From: Nitrospirota bacterium | Lineage (GTDB): Bacteria > Nitrospirota > Thermodesulfovibrionia > Thermodesulfovibrionales > Dissulfurispiraceae | Assembly: GCA_023476565.1 (NCBI GenBank) | Contig: JAMCVZ010000068.1 | Span: forward strand, 1-64,000 | Length of the DNA stretch: 64,000 nt | Reading direction: 5' to 3' | In this document: piece by piece, positions 44,345 through 53,932 of the stretch | Position numbering within the stretch: position 1 is the first letter of the stretch | How the letters are laid out: every line of letters starts with the position of its first letter | Translations under genes and position numbers: made by a program | The notes under the pieces: generated by a model | Databases searched by the model: none | The model's input: only the letters and a program-made list of their open reading frames with translations | Told to the model about the DNA's origin: nothing

Positions 44345-46159
44345 TCATTTGATCTTGCCTAAATGCTTTGCCAGCCTTTCAGTCTTTCCGAGCAGGCTTT
44401 CTATCTCGTCGAGCCCTTTGTTCCAGAACCCGTTATCCGTTATATCCACGCCGAGCCTCCTGAAGATATTTTTCGGAGAATCGGATAATCCTGCCGATAA
44501 AAAGTCCTTGACCTTATCGATGAACAGGGGGGCCTCTTTTACGGATTTCTGCAGGGACTTTGAAATCAAAAGCCCGCCGGCATAAGAATAAACGTAAAAG
44601 AAATAACGGATATGGCTCCAGTATATCCACCAGCTTTCAGATCCCGCTGACTGCTCGACGGAATCCCCCATATATGCCGACATGTGTTTCCGGAACAATG
44701 CGCCTATTTCCGCTTTCGATAAATAGCCCTTCTGCCTGAATTCGCTGTGGAGCTCCTGCTCGAAACGATAGCACGCCACCTGCCTGAAAATGGTGGAGAC
44801 ATCGTCATTGAGCTTTTTCACCATTATGGCAAGCCTTGTCTCGTCGTCCGCTTTCCTGAGTATCTCCTGGAGCACGAAATCCTCCATGAATGTGCTGGCA
44901 ACCTCGGCAGTCGACGTAGGGGTTCCGAAATTGAGGGCATTCTGCTTCTTTCTGATGAGCTCATTGTTTACTCCATGCCCGAGCTCATGGGCCAGGGTCA
45001 GAACATCATTAAGCCTGTTCGTGTGATTCAGGAGTATGTAGGTCGGCTGGGAAACCAGGCGGTGCGCACAAAAGGCGCCGCTTCCCTTGCCTTTCCCCGG
45101 GTATACGTCGAATTGCCCGTTCCCGGTGAATTCCGAGAGAATATCGGAGAATTCACTGTCGAGCTCCCTGAAAACCCTCTCAATAAGTCTTATTGATTCG
45201 GTATAGGAATATTTTTTGCCGATGTTCCCGTACTCGACATTTCTTTCATGGTATTTCAGCCTTTTAACCCCCATGAGCGTGGCCTTGAGCGTATAGTACC
45301 GGGAGGGTATATCAAACCTGCGGGACACTGATTTCAGGAGCGCATCGACAACCTCGCTGTCGATATCGTCACTGATATGCCTTGAAAGGTCAGGTCTTGA
45401 GATCTTGCGAAGCTTGTCATCCGTCTTTTTGTTCGCAAGTATGGAATTCATCTCGGCCTCTGCAACTTCGGAATGCCTGCCCAATATCTTATTGAACGTC
45501 TTTGCCGCGGAAGCCCTCACTTTCCTGTCCTTGTTGTCCATGAGACTGATTATCTCCGAGAAGTTTTTAATGCCCTTCTTGCCGTTTTCCGCGATTACCT
45601 CTCCTTCCTCTTTTGCCAGGAACCCGGAGGTCATTCTCACCCAATTGGAGTAAGACGTCGGCGCTTTAAGGTTCAGGATCCTCTCCTCAGGCTCACTCAA
45701 TAAATATTTCGACTCCGCAAATATCCGCGCAAGAAAGTGTTTATAATCCCTCAGCCCCCCATATTCAAGAAACGTATGTTGCCGGTCTTCAGGGATTTTC
45801 GCCAGCCGCAGTTGGAAAAACTGGATATCGGTCTGGATTGTGCGGCTGAATTCCTCAATCTTGTTGAACTTGGCCTTGAGTTCAGGGCTGTTCTGGTCCT
45901 GCTGGGTGCGGAGCCAGAAATAATACCCCTCATCCCCGCCCTCGGCATAATACCTCAGCCAGACCTCATATTCATCCAGGGCCTGCTTGAGCACGTCGGG
46001 ATCTTCGAGGTAGTCCTGCCGGTCTTTCCATTTATTGATAAAAGCGTAGCTTTTTTGTTCGATTATCTTTCTTTTTTCATTTATGCGGGGGTCATCGTCA
46101 CTCTCAAAAAGCCGGGAGAGATCCCACACGGTCTGCTTCGTTCTCGACAGTTGTATCAT
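44345..46159 (-). CDS. pepF: Oligoendopeptidase F (M3B family)
   Basis: A 604-residue zinc metallopeptidase cleaving short peptides. The metal site is LTLAHELGHGVNN (HExxH) with the second Glu in STAEVASTFMEDFV. The N-terminal helical domain matches PepF. It has no signal peptide and is probably cytosolic. REP copy 4 lies ~80 bases upstream of its start, between it and the YdbL-like gene. Confidence 0.92.
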   Translation of the reverse strand: MIQLSRTKQTVWDLSRLFESDDDPRINEKRKIIEQKSYAFINKWKDRQDYLEDPDVLKQALDEYEVWLRYYAEGGDEGYYFWLRTQQDQNSPELKAKFNKIEEFSRTIQTDIQFFQLRLAKIPEDRQHTFLEYGGLRDYKHFLARIFAESKYLLSEPEERILNLKAPTSYSNWVRMTSGFLAKEEGEVIAENGKKGIKNFSEIISLMDNKDRKVRASAAKTFNKILGRHSEVAEAEMNSILANKKTDDKLRKISRPDLSRHISDDIDSEVVDALLKSVSRRFDIPSRYYTLKATLMGVKRLKYHERNVEYGNIGKKYSYTESIRLIERVFRELDSEFSDILSEFTGNGQFDVYPGKGKGSGAFCAHRLVSQPTYILLNHTNRLNDVLTLAHELGHGVNNELIRKKQNALNFGTPTSTAEVASTFMEDFVLQEILRKADDETRLAIMVKKLNDDVSTIFRQVACYRFEQELHSEFRQKGYLSKAEIGALFRKHMSAYMGDSVEQSAGSESWWIYWSHIRYFFYVYSYAGGLLISKSLQKSVKEAPLFIDKVKDFLSAGLSDSPKNIFRRLGVDITDNGFWNKGLDEIESLLGKTERLAKHLGKIK

Positions 46160-46240
46160 AGCGATAGCGGCTCCTTATGGTATTGTTGCTAATTAAAAGG
46201 CGCATCTTAAATTATAGAGGGGATTTTTTTTCCTTGCGCC

Positions 46241-46294
46241 GGGGACTGTCCCTATTTACGGACGAAGCGAAGTCGTAGAATAGGGACTGTCCCC
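46241..46294. repeat. REP-like inverted repeat, medium form, copy 4
   Basis: GGGGACTGTCCCTATTTAC, a short GGACGAAGCGAAGTCGTAG centre and AATAGGGACTGTCCCC. This is the simplest complete unit (54 bases); the 7671 and 43398 copies carry a larger centre with inverse orientation. Confidence 0.85.
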
Positions 46295-46326
46295 TGGGGT
46301 TGCAAGTTTGACAGAGTACTAAAGCC

Positions 46327-46968
46327 CTATTTTTTTGTCCAGTTCCCGTTGGGCTCCTGGATCCACCATCCCTTTTTGGCTGAATCCCGCCTGATCGAAG
46401 CGAACTGCCCGGTCGCCTGTGGGATAACCTGTTTGAGGTTTTCCTGGGTTTCAGGCGCCCTGTTAATCCTGATAATGGCCTTTGCCATGCCCCTCATGAT
46501 AGTCCTTCTGTCTTCGTTCATCATATCGACAAGCTGTTTTTCGGCAGGGCTCAAAGGGCCTTCCCTTACGGCCAGAAGCCCGTCGTTCCCCTCCCCGACT
46601 GCGCCTCTGTCCTGTACCTTGTCGATTTCAGGAAGCCGTGCGCCTATCTCTTTATAAGCAGCCACTACGTCGGGCATCTTCTTTACGATTTCGGATATCT
46701 TATCGGCAAGTCCCGGTTCCTGGGCATATGCCGGTGTGACCAGTTCGAATCTTATTGAGCTTTCGGGTTTTCCCTCAGGCCGCCCCTGCGGCCGGCTTTC
46801 GGGTTTTTTATCCTGTGTATTTTTATCGGCGCCCATCAGTTCTTTTTCAAGGTTCTTATAAGCCTCTTTTACGTCCTTTTCCGGGAAATAGATGTTTACC
46901 GTGATAACAGCACACGATGCGACGATAAATAAAAGTGCTGCAGCCAAAAACTTGTGATACTTTTCCAT
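46327..46968 (-). CDS. YdbL-like lipoprotein (DUF1318)
   Basis: A 213-residue protein with a lipoprotein signal (LLFIVASC, lipid on Cys19). After the lipobox it has AVITVNIYFPEKDVKEAYKNLEKEL, typical of DUF1318 lipoproteins; a Lys/Pro/Arg linker; and a C-terminal domain much like E. coli YdbL (LSPAEKQLVDMMNEDRR..., ending WWIQEPNGNWTKK). In E. coli YdbL, the lipoprotein YnbE and the large YdbH act together in phospholipid transport across the envelope. Here the lipoprotein anchor and the YdbL part share one chain. The YdbH-like gene lies 19 bases upstream in the same operon. Confidence 0.8.
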   Translation of the reverse strand: MEKYHKFLAAALLFIVASCAVITVNIYFPEKDVKEAYKNLEKELMGADKNTQDKKPESRPQGRPEGKPESSIRFELVTPAYAQEPGLADKISEIVKKMPDVVAAYKEIGARLPEIDKVQDRGAVGEGNDGLLAVREGPLSPAEKQLVDMMNEDRRTIMRGMAKAIIRINRAPETQENLKQVIPQATGQFASIRRDSAKKGWWIQEPNGNWTKK

Positions 46969-46987
46969 GTACTTTTCCTCCTTGCTA

Positions 46988-49900
46988 TTAACGGTCTTTC
47001 TTCGCCCTCTGGGCCGCCTCGGTCATTGTCCACATGAGGTGGTCGATTGCGATCCTGTTATTGTAGGGCGCAACCTTTACAGAAAGATCCTGTATACCTA
47101 AAAGGTTCCTGTTCGAAATCTCAAGCTCCCTGAAGATCACAAATCCATCCTGTATATAAAGGCTCATTATCCCTTTGTCAAAGGGCCTGTCCCTCAGATA
47201 TGCTTTTACGGTAGGGCCTCCGATCTTCCGGAGGAACTCCCTGCTTATCTTTGTCTTCTCGGTTTTAGTGCTGTACGTCCAGAAATCCGCCTTGCCGATG
47301 AGCCGGGAAATGCCGCTTCCGGCGCCTTTCAGGTTTGCAATGCCGTCGACTTTCCCCGAAATATATCCCTTTATGGGTTCGATGGCATCGCTGAGCGTTG
47401 CCATGCTGAGGTCCTTGACAAGAAATCCGGCCCTGTATGCAAGCCCGCCGGAAATATCGGCAACAGCAGAACCGAAGATCTTCCCCCCGAATATGTTAGC
47501 ACTAAACCTTTCGATATGCAAAACAGTGCCTGTTTGCCTGACCCGGAGATTTATATTATCCAGCAGCCTGAACCCGTAATTCAAATGCCCGATAGTGATC
47601 CTGCTGAACCCGTCCGCAGGCTCGCGGGAGTACTGCTTGATAAGGCTCTCAAATTCAGAGCGTTCAAAAACAGGCAGGCTCGCCGTTTCTTGCCTGCCGG
47701 AGGGTTTGCTGTATGCGAGCGGAATAGAACCATTGACCGGGCCTGCGGAGTACTCGCCGTTTTCGCCGGTGAGCATGAGACCTTTTAATACAATATTCCC
47801 CTTGACCTCTATCCCCCCGCTGCTGTAGTCAACGAGGGCTTCTGATGACAAAGAGCCGTCGAGTCCGGCATAGAGAAGGGCATCGGGGAAGGAATCCCAG
47901 AAGGAATTCCTGATCTCCACCGCCTTTACTTCCGGCAGAATTGCTCTTATCCGTGCGGTTCTGCCCTGTCCGGCGAATTCCCTCACCGTGCCGGAGAGCC
48001 TTATCGGGGTGTTTTTGATATCTGCACCGGCTTTAAATTCAAGGTCACTCCCGGTAAATATAATCTGTGCATTGAGCGCCGCATCTTTAAGGACATTCCG
48101 CCTGGCATCCGGTTTCCGGACAGAAACGCCTTTCGCATCCAGTGATGCATTGCCGTGCAGGGAGCGGGCTGAATCCAGGGTTCCATCAAAAGAGATGTGT
48201 CCGAGCTGTCCCGAAAGCGTGTAGGGCACGTTGAGGAGTCCTGATGCCGCTCTTGAGATGCCGCCGAGATCGGCGTTTTCCGATAAGAGGCTTATTTTTA
48301 AAGGGAAGGGGCCGCCTGAAGTTTTGCCGTCTGCGATAAACGCAAGCTTGCCCCCGAGCGCCTCTGCACGGGCAAGAGCAACATGAAATCTTTTATCATC
48401 AAAGTTGCCGCTCCCTGATATAGTGCCGGACCCCATTCCCTGAAATAAGAGCCCTTCAGATGAGAAAGCGAATTTTCCCGAAGGCGATTCCCTGCCTGTA
48501 TTCAGGGTTATATTCAGATTGAGCCCTTTCATTTCCGCCTTTTTCTCCGGATACGCCGCATCTATAGCGCTCATTGCGAGCGAGTACTCCCCTTCTCCCT
48601 GGAACATGGCTTTCACCAGGCGGCCGGATAGCTTGAAATCCTTTGTCGCTATACTCAGGGATGATAGGGCAAGTATATTTTTCCTGTAATCAATCGCGGA
48701 TGCGCCGCCCAACCTGTGAATAGTGTAATTTCCATAGCGCACTTCCTTGAGATCAAAGGCGCTCCTGCCTGTAAAGGCCTTGTCCCTTAAAGTGCCGTTT
48801 GCGGTGAAGCGGGCCTGATCCAGAGAGACAGTCCTGTCGTTCCTGATATCTACCGCGGCTGATGAGATGTCGGCAGCAGCGGTCAGATCAATCTTCCCGG
48901 AGGCGCTTCGTACATCAACCAGTAATTTCACCCCGGCCGGCTTTTTGAAAGAATATCCTCCTGCCCGCATAATCTGCGCGAATATTTCCGCCCGGGCGGA
49001 TAGTGCGCCCCTTGATAAGAGTTTTACATCGGCATCAAGAGCGCCAACGGATATATTTTGGGTCCGGACAGCGGCATCACTGAGATGCACAAGTCCTGAA
49101 ATTTCAGGCATGGCCCTGCCGGACACCCCCTTCAGGTGTATATTATCCGAGGACATTATCCCGCTGATTTTCAAATCCCCCGGGAAGTTAAATGCAGAGA
49201 GGTCAAGCTTGTCGATCCTGGCCTGCGCCTCGTAAGCGGGATTTTTGAATATATCCCTGATTGCAGCCGTTAACCTCACAATAGAGGCGCTGCCGGCGTG
49301 CAGAGACATCCCGTTGATAAGGACGGAGTTATCGGGCAAGTTGAAAAAAGCATCGGCGCTCAGGCGAATGCCGTCCATGTTTTTTTTCACGAAAGCTGAA
49401 CCCGGATTTTTGACCAGGATTGCCGATTTAAGATTGAAACCCCTCGCCATATCGCCATCCGCATTTATATCAAAAGCTATTTTCGAGTTGCCGGCGTCAA
49501 TGGCGGATGTTTTGAGGAAATCTTTAAATGCACTGAGCTTAAAGTCTTCGGAGAAAGCCGAGATATTGAATCTTTTCGACTCGTCTTTCAGGTAGATCCA
49601 ACCGGCGATCCTTATTTTCGATGTGCCGGAATATACTGCAGTGCTTTCAACCAGGGTTTTTTCATTAGTGACGGAAGACAGGTTCTTCATGTTCAGATTG
49701 ACCCCGGTAATCCTGTATTTTTCATCTTTGTTGAAACCGAAGCTTCCTGAATTCACGGTGAGCTTGTCCACCTGGTATTTGAGCGTGGATTTCTTCGACA
49801 GGAATTGCCTGAGCTTATCCGAAACATTCAATCTGCCGCTACTGTTTTTTATTAAGGTGAGCTCAGGTGAATCGACGAGGATATTCTTAAAATGCAGGCT

Positions 49901-50209
49901 GCCCTTCAGGAGATAGGATAATTGCATATCGAGCTTGAGTCTCTTTATCCGCAGGAGTTGTCCGGGACCGGAATCCACGGGATTATTGATAACAATGTCG
50001 TGCAGGTATATGCCTGCTGTAATGCCGGGGGTGATATCGGCTATGGTGACCTGCTGTCCGATAACTGAGGTCATCTTATCCGATACTGCCGCAAGTAATG
50101 TCTTTTTAAGGTTCAGATAGCCCGAATATGCGAGGAAGAGAAACGCGACAGCGACTACTGCCGATATGGCAGAGATTACCGCGCATATTTTTTTATTGCA
50201 CAGGGCCAT
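46988..50209 (-). CDS. YdbH/AsmA-like intermembrane lipid-transport protein
   Basis: A ~1073-residue protein with an N-terminal membrane helix (ICAVISAISAVVAVAFLFLAYSGYL) and a very long beta-rich periplasmic body. Early residues MTSVIGQQVTIADITPGITAGIYLHDIVI and the late KGYISGKVDGIANLKGAGSGI match AsmA/YdbH-type proteins, which form lipid-conducting beta bridges. The C-terminal region near residues 985-1030 resembles the YdbH C-terminus. ATG at 50209 is chosen because AAGGA precedes it; the longer frame to 50320 would overlap the divergent gene. With the YdbL-like lipoprotein it likely forms an envelope lipid transport complex. Confidence 0.8.
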   Translation of the reverse strand: MALCNKKICAVISAISAVVAVAFLFLAYSGYLNLKKTLLAAVSDKMTSVIGQQVTIADITPGITAGIYLHDIVINNPVDSGPGQLLRIKRLKLDMQLSYLLKGSLHFKNILVDSPELTLIKNSSGRLNVSDKLRQFLSKKSTLKYQVDKLTVNSGSFGFNKDEKYRITGVNLNMKNLSSVTNEKTLVESTAVYSGTSKIRIAGWIYLKDESKRFNISAFSEDFKLSAFKDFLKTSAIDAGNSKIAFDINADGDMARGFNLKSAILVKNPGSAFVKKNMDGIRLSADAFFNLPDNSVLINGMSLHAGSASIVRLTAAIRDIFKNPAYEAQARIDKLDLSAFNFPGDLKISGIMSSDNIHLKGVSGRAMPEISGLVHLSDAAVRTQNISVGALDADVKLLSRGALSARAEIFAQIMRAGGYSFKKPAGVKLLVDVRSASGKIDLTAAADISSAAVDIRNDRTVSLDQARFTANGTLRDKAFTGRSAFDLKEVRYGNYTIHRLGGASAIDYRKNILALSSLSIATKDFKLSGRLVKAMFQGEGEYSLAMSAIDAAYPEKKAEMKGLNLNITLNTGRESPSGKFAFSSEGLLFQGMGSGTISGSGNFDDKRFHVALARAEALGGKLAFIADGKTSGGPFPLKISLLSENADLGGISRAASGLLNVPYTLSGQLGHISFDGTLDSARSLHGNASLDAKGVSVRKPDARRNVLKDAALNAQIIFTGSDLEFKAGADIKNTPIRLSGTVREFAGQGRTARIRAILPEVKAVEIRNSFWDSFPDALLYAGLDGSLSSEALVDYSSGGIEVKGNIVLKGLMLTGENGEYSAGPVNGSIPLAYSKPSGRQETASLPVFERSEFESLIKQYSREPADGFSRITIGHLNYGFRLLDNINLRVRQTGTVLHIERFSANIFGGKIFGSAVADISGGLAYRAGFLVKDLSMATLSDAIEPIKGYISGKVDGIANLKGAGSGISRLIGKADFWTYSTKTEKTKISREFLRKIGGPTVKAYLRDRPFDKGIMSLYIQDGFVIFRELEISNRNLLGIQDLSVKVAPYNNRIAIDHLMWTMTEAAQRAKKDR

Positions 50210-50276
50210 AATATCCTTGTACCAGGGTGAAGAAAATGCACTGAAAAAACAATCCCGATCTGTTATTATAAAACAT

Positions 50277-50882
50277 ATGGGCGAAAAGAATTTATACCAA
50301 CCCCTTACTAAAGAAGACAAGATTACCGTAGTGCTTTACAGGACAGGCATTGTTATGTCATCGCTCATTATTTCGGTGATCGCCTTTATTGCGTCCAGCC
50401 CGTCATATTACCGGAACAACACGTCAATCGGCCTGAAATTCTCCATATTAATAATACTGCTTTACGCGTCTGTCGGCATGAGCGTGTTTTTTATCCACCT
50501 CTATATAAGCAAGTTTCACAGGTTTCTGAAAAAACTGTACTATGTCTCGCTTCTTGCGCTGGCACTGCTTTTTTTTGACGGGAGGGGAGATATCCTGGGT
50601 GTTCTTGTGGACAAGCCCTACGGGCTGCTGCTCCTTATCCCCCTGACGGGCTGTCTCGGTTTTATAACGGCAAAAGAGGCATTCTGTTTCAAGTTGATTG
50701 AAGGATATCTTATCGCTCTGACTATGCCGCTTTACCTTGCGATGCTGGCAGCGGGGGGCATGACCATGAGGGGCGCCTCATACGGACTCCTTTTCATAGC
50801 GGCGATGCTTATCCTGTTTACCTTCAGGAAGGTATTTATGCCTATACATTTCGATATAGGCGATAAATCCGCATATTCATAG
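50277..50882 (+). CDS. DUF2301-like integral membrane protein
   Basis: A 201-residue protein starting MGEKNLYQPLTKEDKITVVLYR with about six membrane helices and ending FMPIHFDIGDKSAYS. It resembles the DUF2301 family of uncharacterised integral membrane proteins. The gene is divergent from the YdbH-like gene; only 67 bases separate the chosen starts. No function can be given. Confidence 0.65.
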   Translation: MGEKNLYQPLTKEDKITVVLYRTGIVMSSLIISVIAFIASSPSYYRNNTSIGLKFSILIILLYASVGMSVFFIHLYISKFHRFLKKLYYVSLLALALLFFDGRGDILGVLVDKPYGLLLLIPLTGCLGFITAKEAFCFKLIEGYLIALTMPLYLAMLAAGGMTMRGASYGLLFIAAMLILFTFRKVFMPIHFDIGDKSAYS

Positions 50883-50933
50883 ATAAGGCAACTCCTTCTT
50901 CATCCTTCAACCTTTTACTCTCGTGCCGGTAAA

Positions 50934-50963
50934 TTGACAAAACATTTGCTCAAAAACTATAAT
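50934..50963 (+). promoter_or_regulatory. Consensus sigma-70 promoter of trxA
   Basis: A perfect TTGACA (50934-50939), an 18-base spacer and a perfect TATAAT (50958-50963) lie 48 bases upstream of trxA. This is the best promoter in the window and would also serve the tlpA-like gene and perhaps ffh. Confidence 0.75.
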
Positions 50964-51010
50964 TTTCTAATAAGGATTTGAATCTTATAGATTAATAAGC
51001 GGGAGGATAT

Positions 51011-51343
51011 ATGGCTGAAGGTATTGTTGAGCTTACAAGCGCTGCATGGGACCAGGAGGTTATACAGAGTAGCGGGCTGGTGATGATTGATTTCTGGGCG
51101 GTATGGTGCGGCCCCTGCAGGATGATTGCTCCGACAGTTGAGGAACTGGCAAAGGAATACGCCGGGAAAGTGAAAGTCGGAAAGTTGAATACGGATGAAA
51201 ATCCTGATATCGCAAGCAGGTATAAAATTATGGGGATCCCCACAATTATGTTCTTTAAGGGAGGCGAGAAAGTTGACCAGGTCGTAGGTGCAGTGCCCAA
51301 GCCGCAGCTTAAGGCTAAGATAGACGCACTCCTCGGAAGTTAA
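51011..51343 (+). CDS. trxA: Thioredoxin
   Basis: A 110-residue thioredoxin with the active site FWAVWCGPCRMIAP (C33, C36) and the cis-Pro loop IMGIPTIMFF. It reduces protein disulfides in the cytoplasm. A GGGAGGATAT ribosome site and a consensus promoter precede it. A secreted thioredoxin-like lipoprotein follows 5 bases later. Confidence 0.95.
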   Translation: MAEGIVELTSAAWDQEVIQSSGLVMIDFWAVWCGPCRMIAPTVEELAKEYAGKVKVGKLNTDENPDIASRYKIMGIPTIMFFKGGEKVDQVVGAVPKPQLKAKIDALLGS

Positions 51344-51348
51344 AACCT

Positions 51349-51861
51349 ATGAGAAGGCTGTTTCGTTTTGTCCTGATACTCTGTCTTGCCATCGTGTGTT
51401 TTTCTTGCTCAAAAGGTGAAAAAGGAGCAGCAAGTACAGAAAACTCTGCTGCCCCTTCATTTGTCCTTGCCGATTTGAACAATAATAAGGTAAGCCTCGA
51501 CACTTATAAGGGTAAGGTTGTTATGCTCGAGTTCTTTGCCTCGTGGTGCCCGCCGTGTCAGATGTCGGCGCCGGATGTAAAATCCATATACGAGAAATAC
51601 AGGGGCAGAGGATTTGTTGTACTTGCCGTATCTCTTGACGGGGGAGCCGAAGCAAAGGCTGCGGTAAGTTCATTTGTGAAAGAATTCGGCCTTACCTATC
51701 CGGCCTTGATGGATGACGGAAAGACAAGCAAGCAGTATGGGGTGATCAGCATTCCTACAAGTTTTATCATTGATAGAAAGGGAAAAATCAGGAACAAACA
51801 CATCGGCTTGATACCCGATTTTTCAAATACGCTATCAAAGGAAATAGAAGCACTGCTGTAA
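51349..51861 (+). CDS. TlpA/ResA-like thiol-disulfide lipoprotein
   Basis: A 170-residue periplasmic thioredoxin-fold protein. The N-terminus is a lipoprotein signal (FVLILCLAIVCFSC, lipid on Cys20). The active site is FFASWCPPCQMSAPDV (C67, C70), and GVISIPTSFIIDRKG is the cis-Pro loop. Relatives keep cytochrome or other Cys proteins reduced on the outer side of the membrane. Cotranscription with trxA suggests it belongs to the same redox function. Confidence 0.88.
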   Translation: MRRLFRFVLILCLAIVCFSCSKGEKGAASTENSAAPSFVLADLNNNKVSLDTYKGKVVMLEFFASWCPPCQMSAPDVKSIYEKYRGRGFVVLAVSLDGGAEAKAAVSSFVKEFGLTYPALMDDGKTSKQYGVISIPTSFIIDRKGKIRNKHIGLIPDFSNTLSKEIEALL

Positions 51862-51880
51862 AACTTCAAGGGGTAGGATG

Positions 51881-53203
51881 ATGTTTGAGTCATTAAGCGA
51901 CAAGTTAGATTCCATATTTAAAAAACTGAAGGGCAGAGGCCTGCTGAAGGAAGAGGACGTCGATGTTGCCCTCAAGGAAATAAGACTTGCCCTGCTCGAA
52001 GCTGATGTAAATTTCAAGGTTGTAAAGGAATTCATTCAGCATATCAGGGATAGGGCGGTGGGGAAAGAGGTTCTGGAGAGCCTTTCTCCAGGACAGCAGG
52101 TTGTAAAAATAGTGCACGATGAGCTCCGGGAGCTTTTAGGCGCTACAAATACGCGGATCCAGCTTGCGCCGAACCCCCCGACGGTCATCATGATGATCGG
52201 CCTCAACGGTTCGGGTAAAACAACCACCTCCGCCAAGCTCGCGAGGTTTTTCAAAAAGGAAGGGAGGAGGCCGCTGCTCGCTGCAGCAGACCTCCAGAGA
52301 CCTGCCGCTATCGACCAATTGGTGACGCTCGGCAAGCAGGTAGATGTCCCCGTTTTTCATTCCAAGGAGATAAAAGATCCTGTCCAGCTCTGTGAGAACG
52401 CCCTCAAGCAGGCAAAACTCGACGGCAGGGATATCCTGATCCTCGATACCGCGGGAAGGCAGCACATAGATGAAGCGCTCATGGATGAGTTGAAGCGTGT
52501 TAAAGCGCAGGTCAATCCAAGGGAGGTATTGCTTGTTGCTGATGCCATGACCGGACAGGATGCGGTCACTATGGCCAGGAGTTTCAACGAGCAGATAGGC
52601 ATAGACGGCATTATCCTCACGAAGATGGACGGCGATGCACGGGGAGGGGCTGCGCTTTCCATAAGAAATATCACGGACAAGCCCATAAAATTTATCGGCA
52701 TCGGCGAAAAAATAGATATGCTCGAGCCCTTTTACCCCGACAGGATAGCCTCGAGGATACTGGGCATGGGAGACGTGCTTACCCTGATCGAGCAGGCCCA
52801 GCAGTCCTTTGACCAGAAAGAGGCCGAGAAGCTCCGGAAAAGTATACTGGAAGAGAGCTTTACGTTCGAGGACCTGAGGGACCAGTTGAAAAAGATCAGG
52901 GGCATGGGATCCCTGGAAAGCCTTCTGAGCATGATCCCCGGCATGAACAAGGCGATGAAGGACGTGAAGGTCGACGATAAGGAATTTGTAAAGATCGAGG
53001 CTATAATAAATTCAATGACGCCTGAGGAAAGAAGAAACCATAATATAATCAACGGCAGCAGGAGAAAGAGAATAGCCATCGGGAGCGGCACGACCACAAC
53101 GGATGTAAACCGGCTTGTAAAGCAGTATCTGGACATGAAAAAGATGATGAAGATGTTCAAAGGTAAAAAGGGCTTCCGGCTTCCGAAGGGGTTGCCGTTC
53201 TGA
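51881..53203 (+). CDS. ffh: Signal recognition particle protein Ffh
   Basis: The 54-kDa SRP GTPase that brings membrane proteins to the translocon. The N domain is followed by G1 GLNGSGKTTTSAKLA, ILDTAGRQHIDE (G3), TKMDGDARGGAALS (G4) and the M domain with a methionine-rich RNA-binding end (LDMKKMMKMFKGKKGF). About 440 residues, normal. ATG at 51881 or the adjacent ATG at 51878 both fit. rpsP follows as often seen. Confidence 0.96.
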   Translation: MFESLSDKLDSIFKKLKGRGLLKEEDVDVALKEIRLALLEADVNFKVVKEFIQHIRDRAVGKEVLESLSPGQQVVKIVHDELRELLGATNTRIQLAPNPPTVIMMIGLNGSGKTTTSAKLARFFKKEGRRPLLAAADLQRPAAIDQLVTLGKQVDVPVFHSKEIKDPVQLCENALKQAKLDGRDILILDTAGRQHIDEALMDELKRVKAQVNPREVLLVADAMTGQDAVTMARSFNEQIGIDGIILTKMDGDARGGAALSIRNITDKPIKFIGIGEKIDMLEPFYPDRIASRILGMGDVLTLIEQAQQSFDQKEAEKLRKSILEESFTFEDLRDQLKKIRGMGSLESLLSMIPGMNKAMKDVKVDDKEFVKIEAIINSMTPEERRNHNIINGSRRKRIAIGSGTTTTDVNRLVKQYLDMKKMMKMFKGKKGFRLPKGLPF

Positions 53204-53350
53204 TTTTTGCCGGGTCCTTGCATGAATAGTGTTGAATATATTAAACTTTAAAGTTCTTCTCAAAGGGGCTTTGCCCCAAAACTGAATATACAGGATAGTT
53301 ATTCGGGCAGCTTGAGGGATGATTCCCTCGGAATTTTAGGAGGTGATTAC

Positions 53351-53587
53351 TTGGTTAAAATCAGATTGACAAGGTTGGGGTCTCATAAAAAACCATTTTA
53401 TAGAATTATAGTGGCTGATTCGAGGGCAAGAAGGGACGGCCCGTTTGTAGAAATCATTGGAACCTATGATCCCAAAAAAGAACCATCTGAAATAAAGGTT
53501 GACTTGAACCGGGCAAAGTACTGGGTTGAGCAGGGAGCACAGCCTACAGATACTGTTAAAAAGCTTTTGCAAAAGGCCGGAATGTAA
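53351..53587 (+). CDS. rpsP: 30S ribosomal protein S16
   Basis: A 78-residue S16: [29 protein letters not shown] and GTYDPKKEP are conserved. The start is TTG at 53351, preceded by a strong TTAGGAGGTGA; the longer frame from 53312 would include that ribosome site. It heads the rpsP-khpA-trmD-rplS cluster. Confidence 0.96.
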   Translation: MVKIRLTRLGSHKKPFYRIIVADSRARRDGPFVEIIGTYDPKKEPSEIKVDLNRAKYWVEQGAQPTDTVKKLLQKAGM

Positions 53588-53638
53588 CACTGGAATCCCC
53601 GAACGGGGCATCGCTAAAACCCATATGGAGGTGGAGAG

Positions 53639-53869
53639 ATGAGGACATTGATCGAGACGATGGCTAAAGCGCTGGTTGATAAGCCTGAGGAGGTAAAGGT
53701 CGCCGAGGTTGAAGGTGAAAAAACAACCGTATTCGAGCTCAGGGTATCCCAGAGCGATCTCGGAAAGGTTATAGGCAAGCAGGGGAAAACGGCCCGTGCA
53801 ATGAGGACCATCCTGGGAGCTGCCGGTACAAAGATTGGCAAGCGATGTGTTCTTGAGATATTAGAATAA
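53639..53869 (+). CDS. khpA: KH-domain RNA-binding protein KhpA
   Basis: A 76-residue protein consisting of one type II KH domain with the GxxG loop [16 protein letters not shown]. KhpA binds small and messenger RNAs and affects cell division in some bacteria. AGGTGGAGAG precedes the ATG. rimM, the usual next gene, is absent. Confidence 0.92.
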   Translation: MRTLIETMAKALVDKPEEVKVAEVEGEKTTVFELRVSQSDLGKVIGKQGKTARAMRTILGAAGTKIGKRCVLEILE

Positions 53870-53897
53870 GAACGATTCCATAAATAGTATACTGAAA

Positions 53898-53921
53898 GGG
53901 GGCGTTTGGAAGAAACGCCCC
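53898..53921 (+). terminator. Strong hairpin between khpA and trmD
   Basis: GGGGCGTTT pairs perfectly with AAACGCCCC around a five-base loop, followed by TTGCTTTATATATG. The stem ends about 12 bases before the trmD ATG. It could be a partial terminator or attenuator between khpA and trmD, or control trmD translation. Confidence 0.6.
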
Positions 53922-53932
53922 TTGCTTTATAT

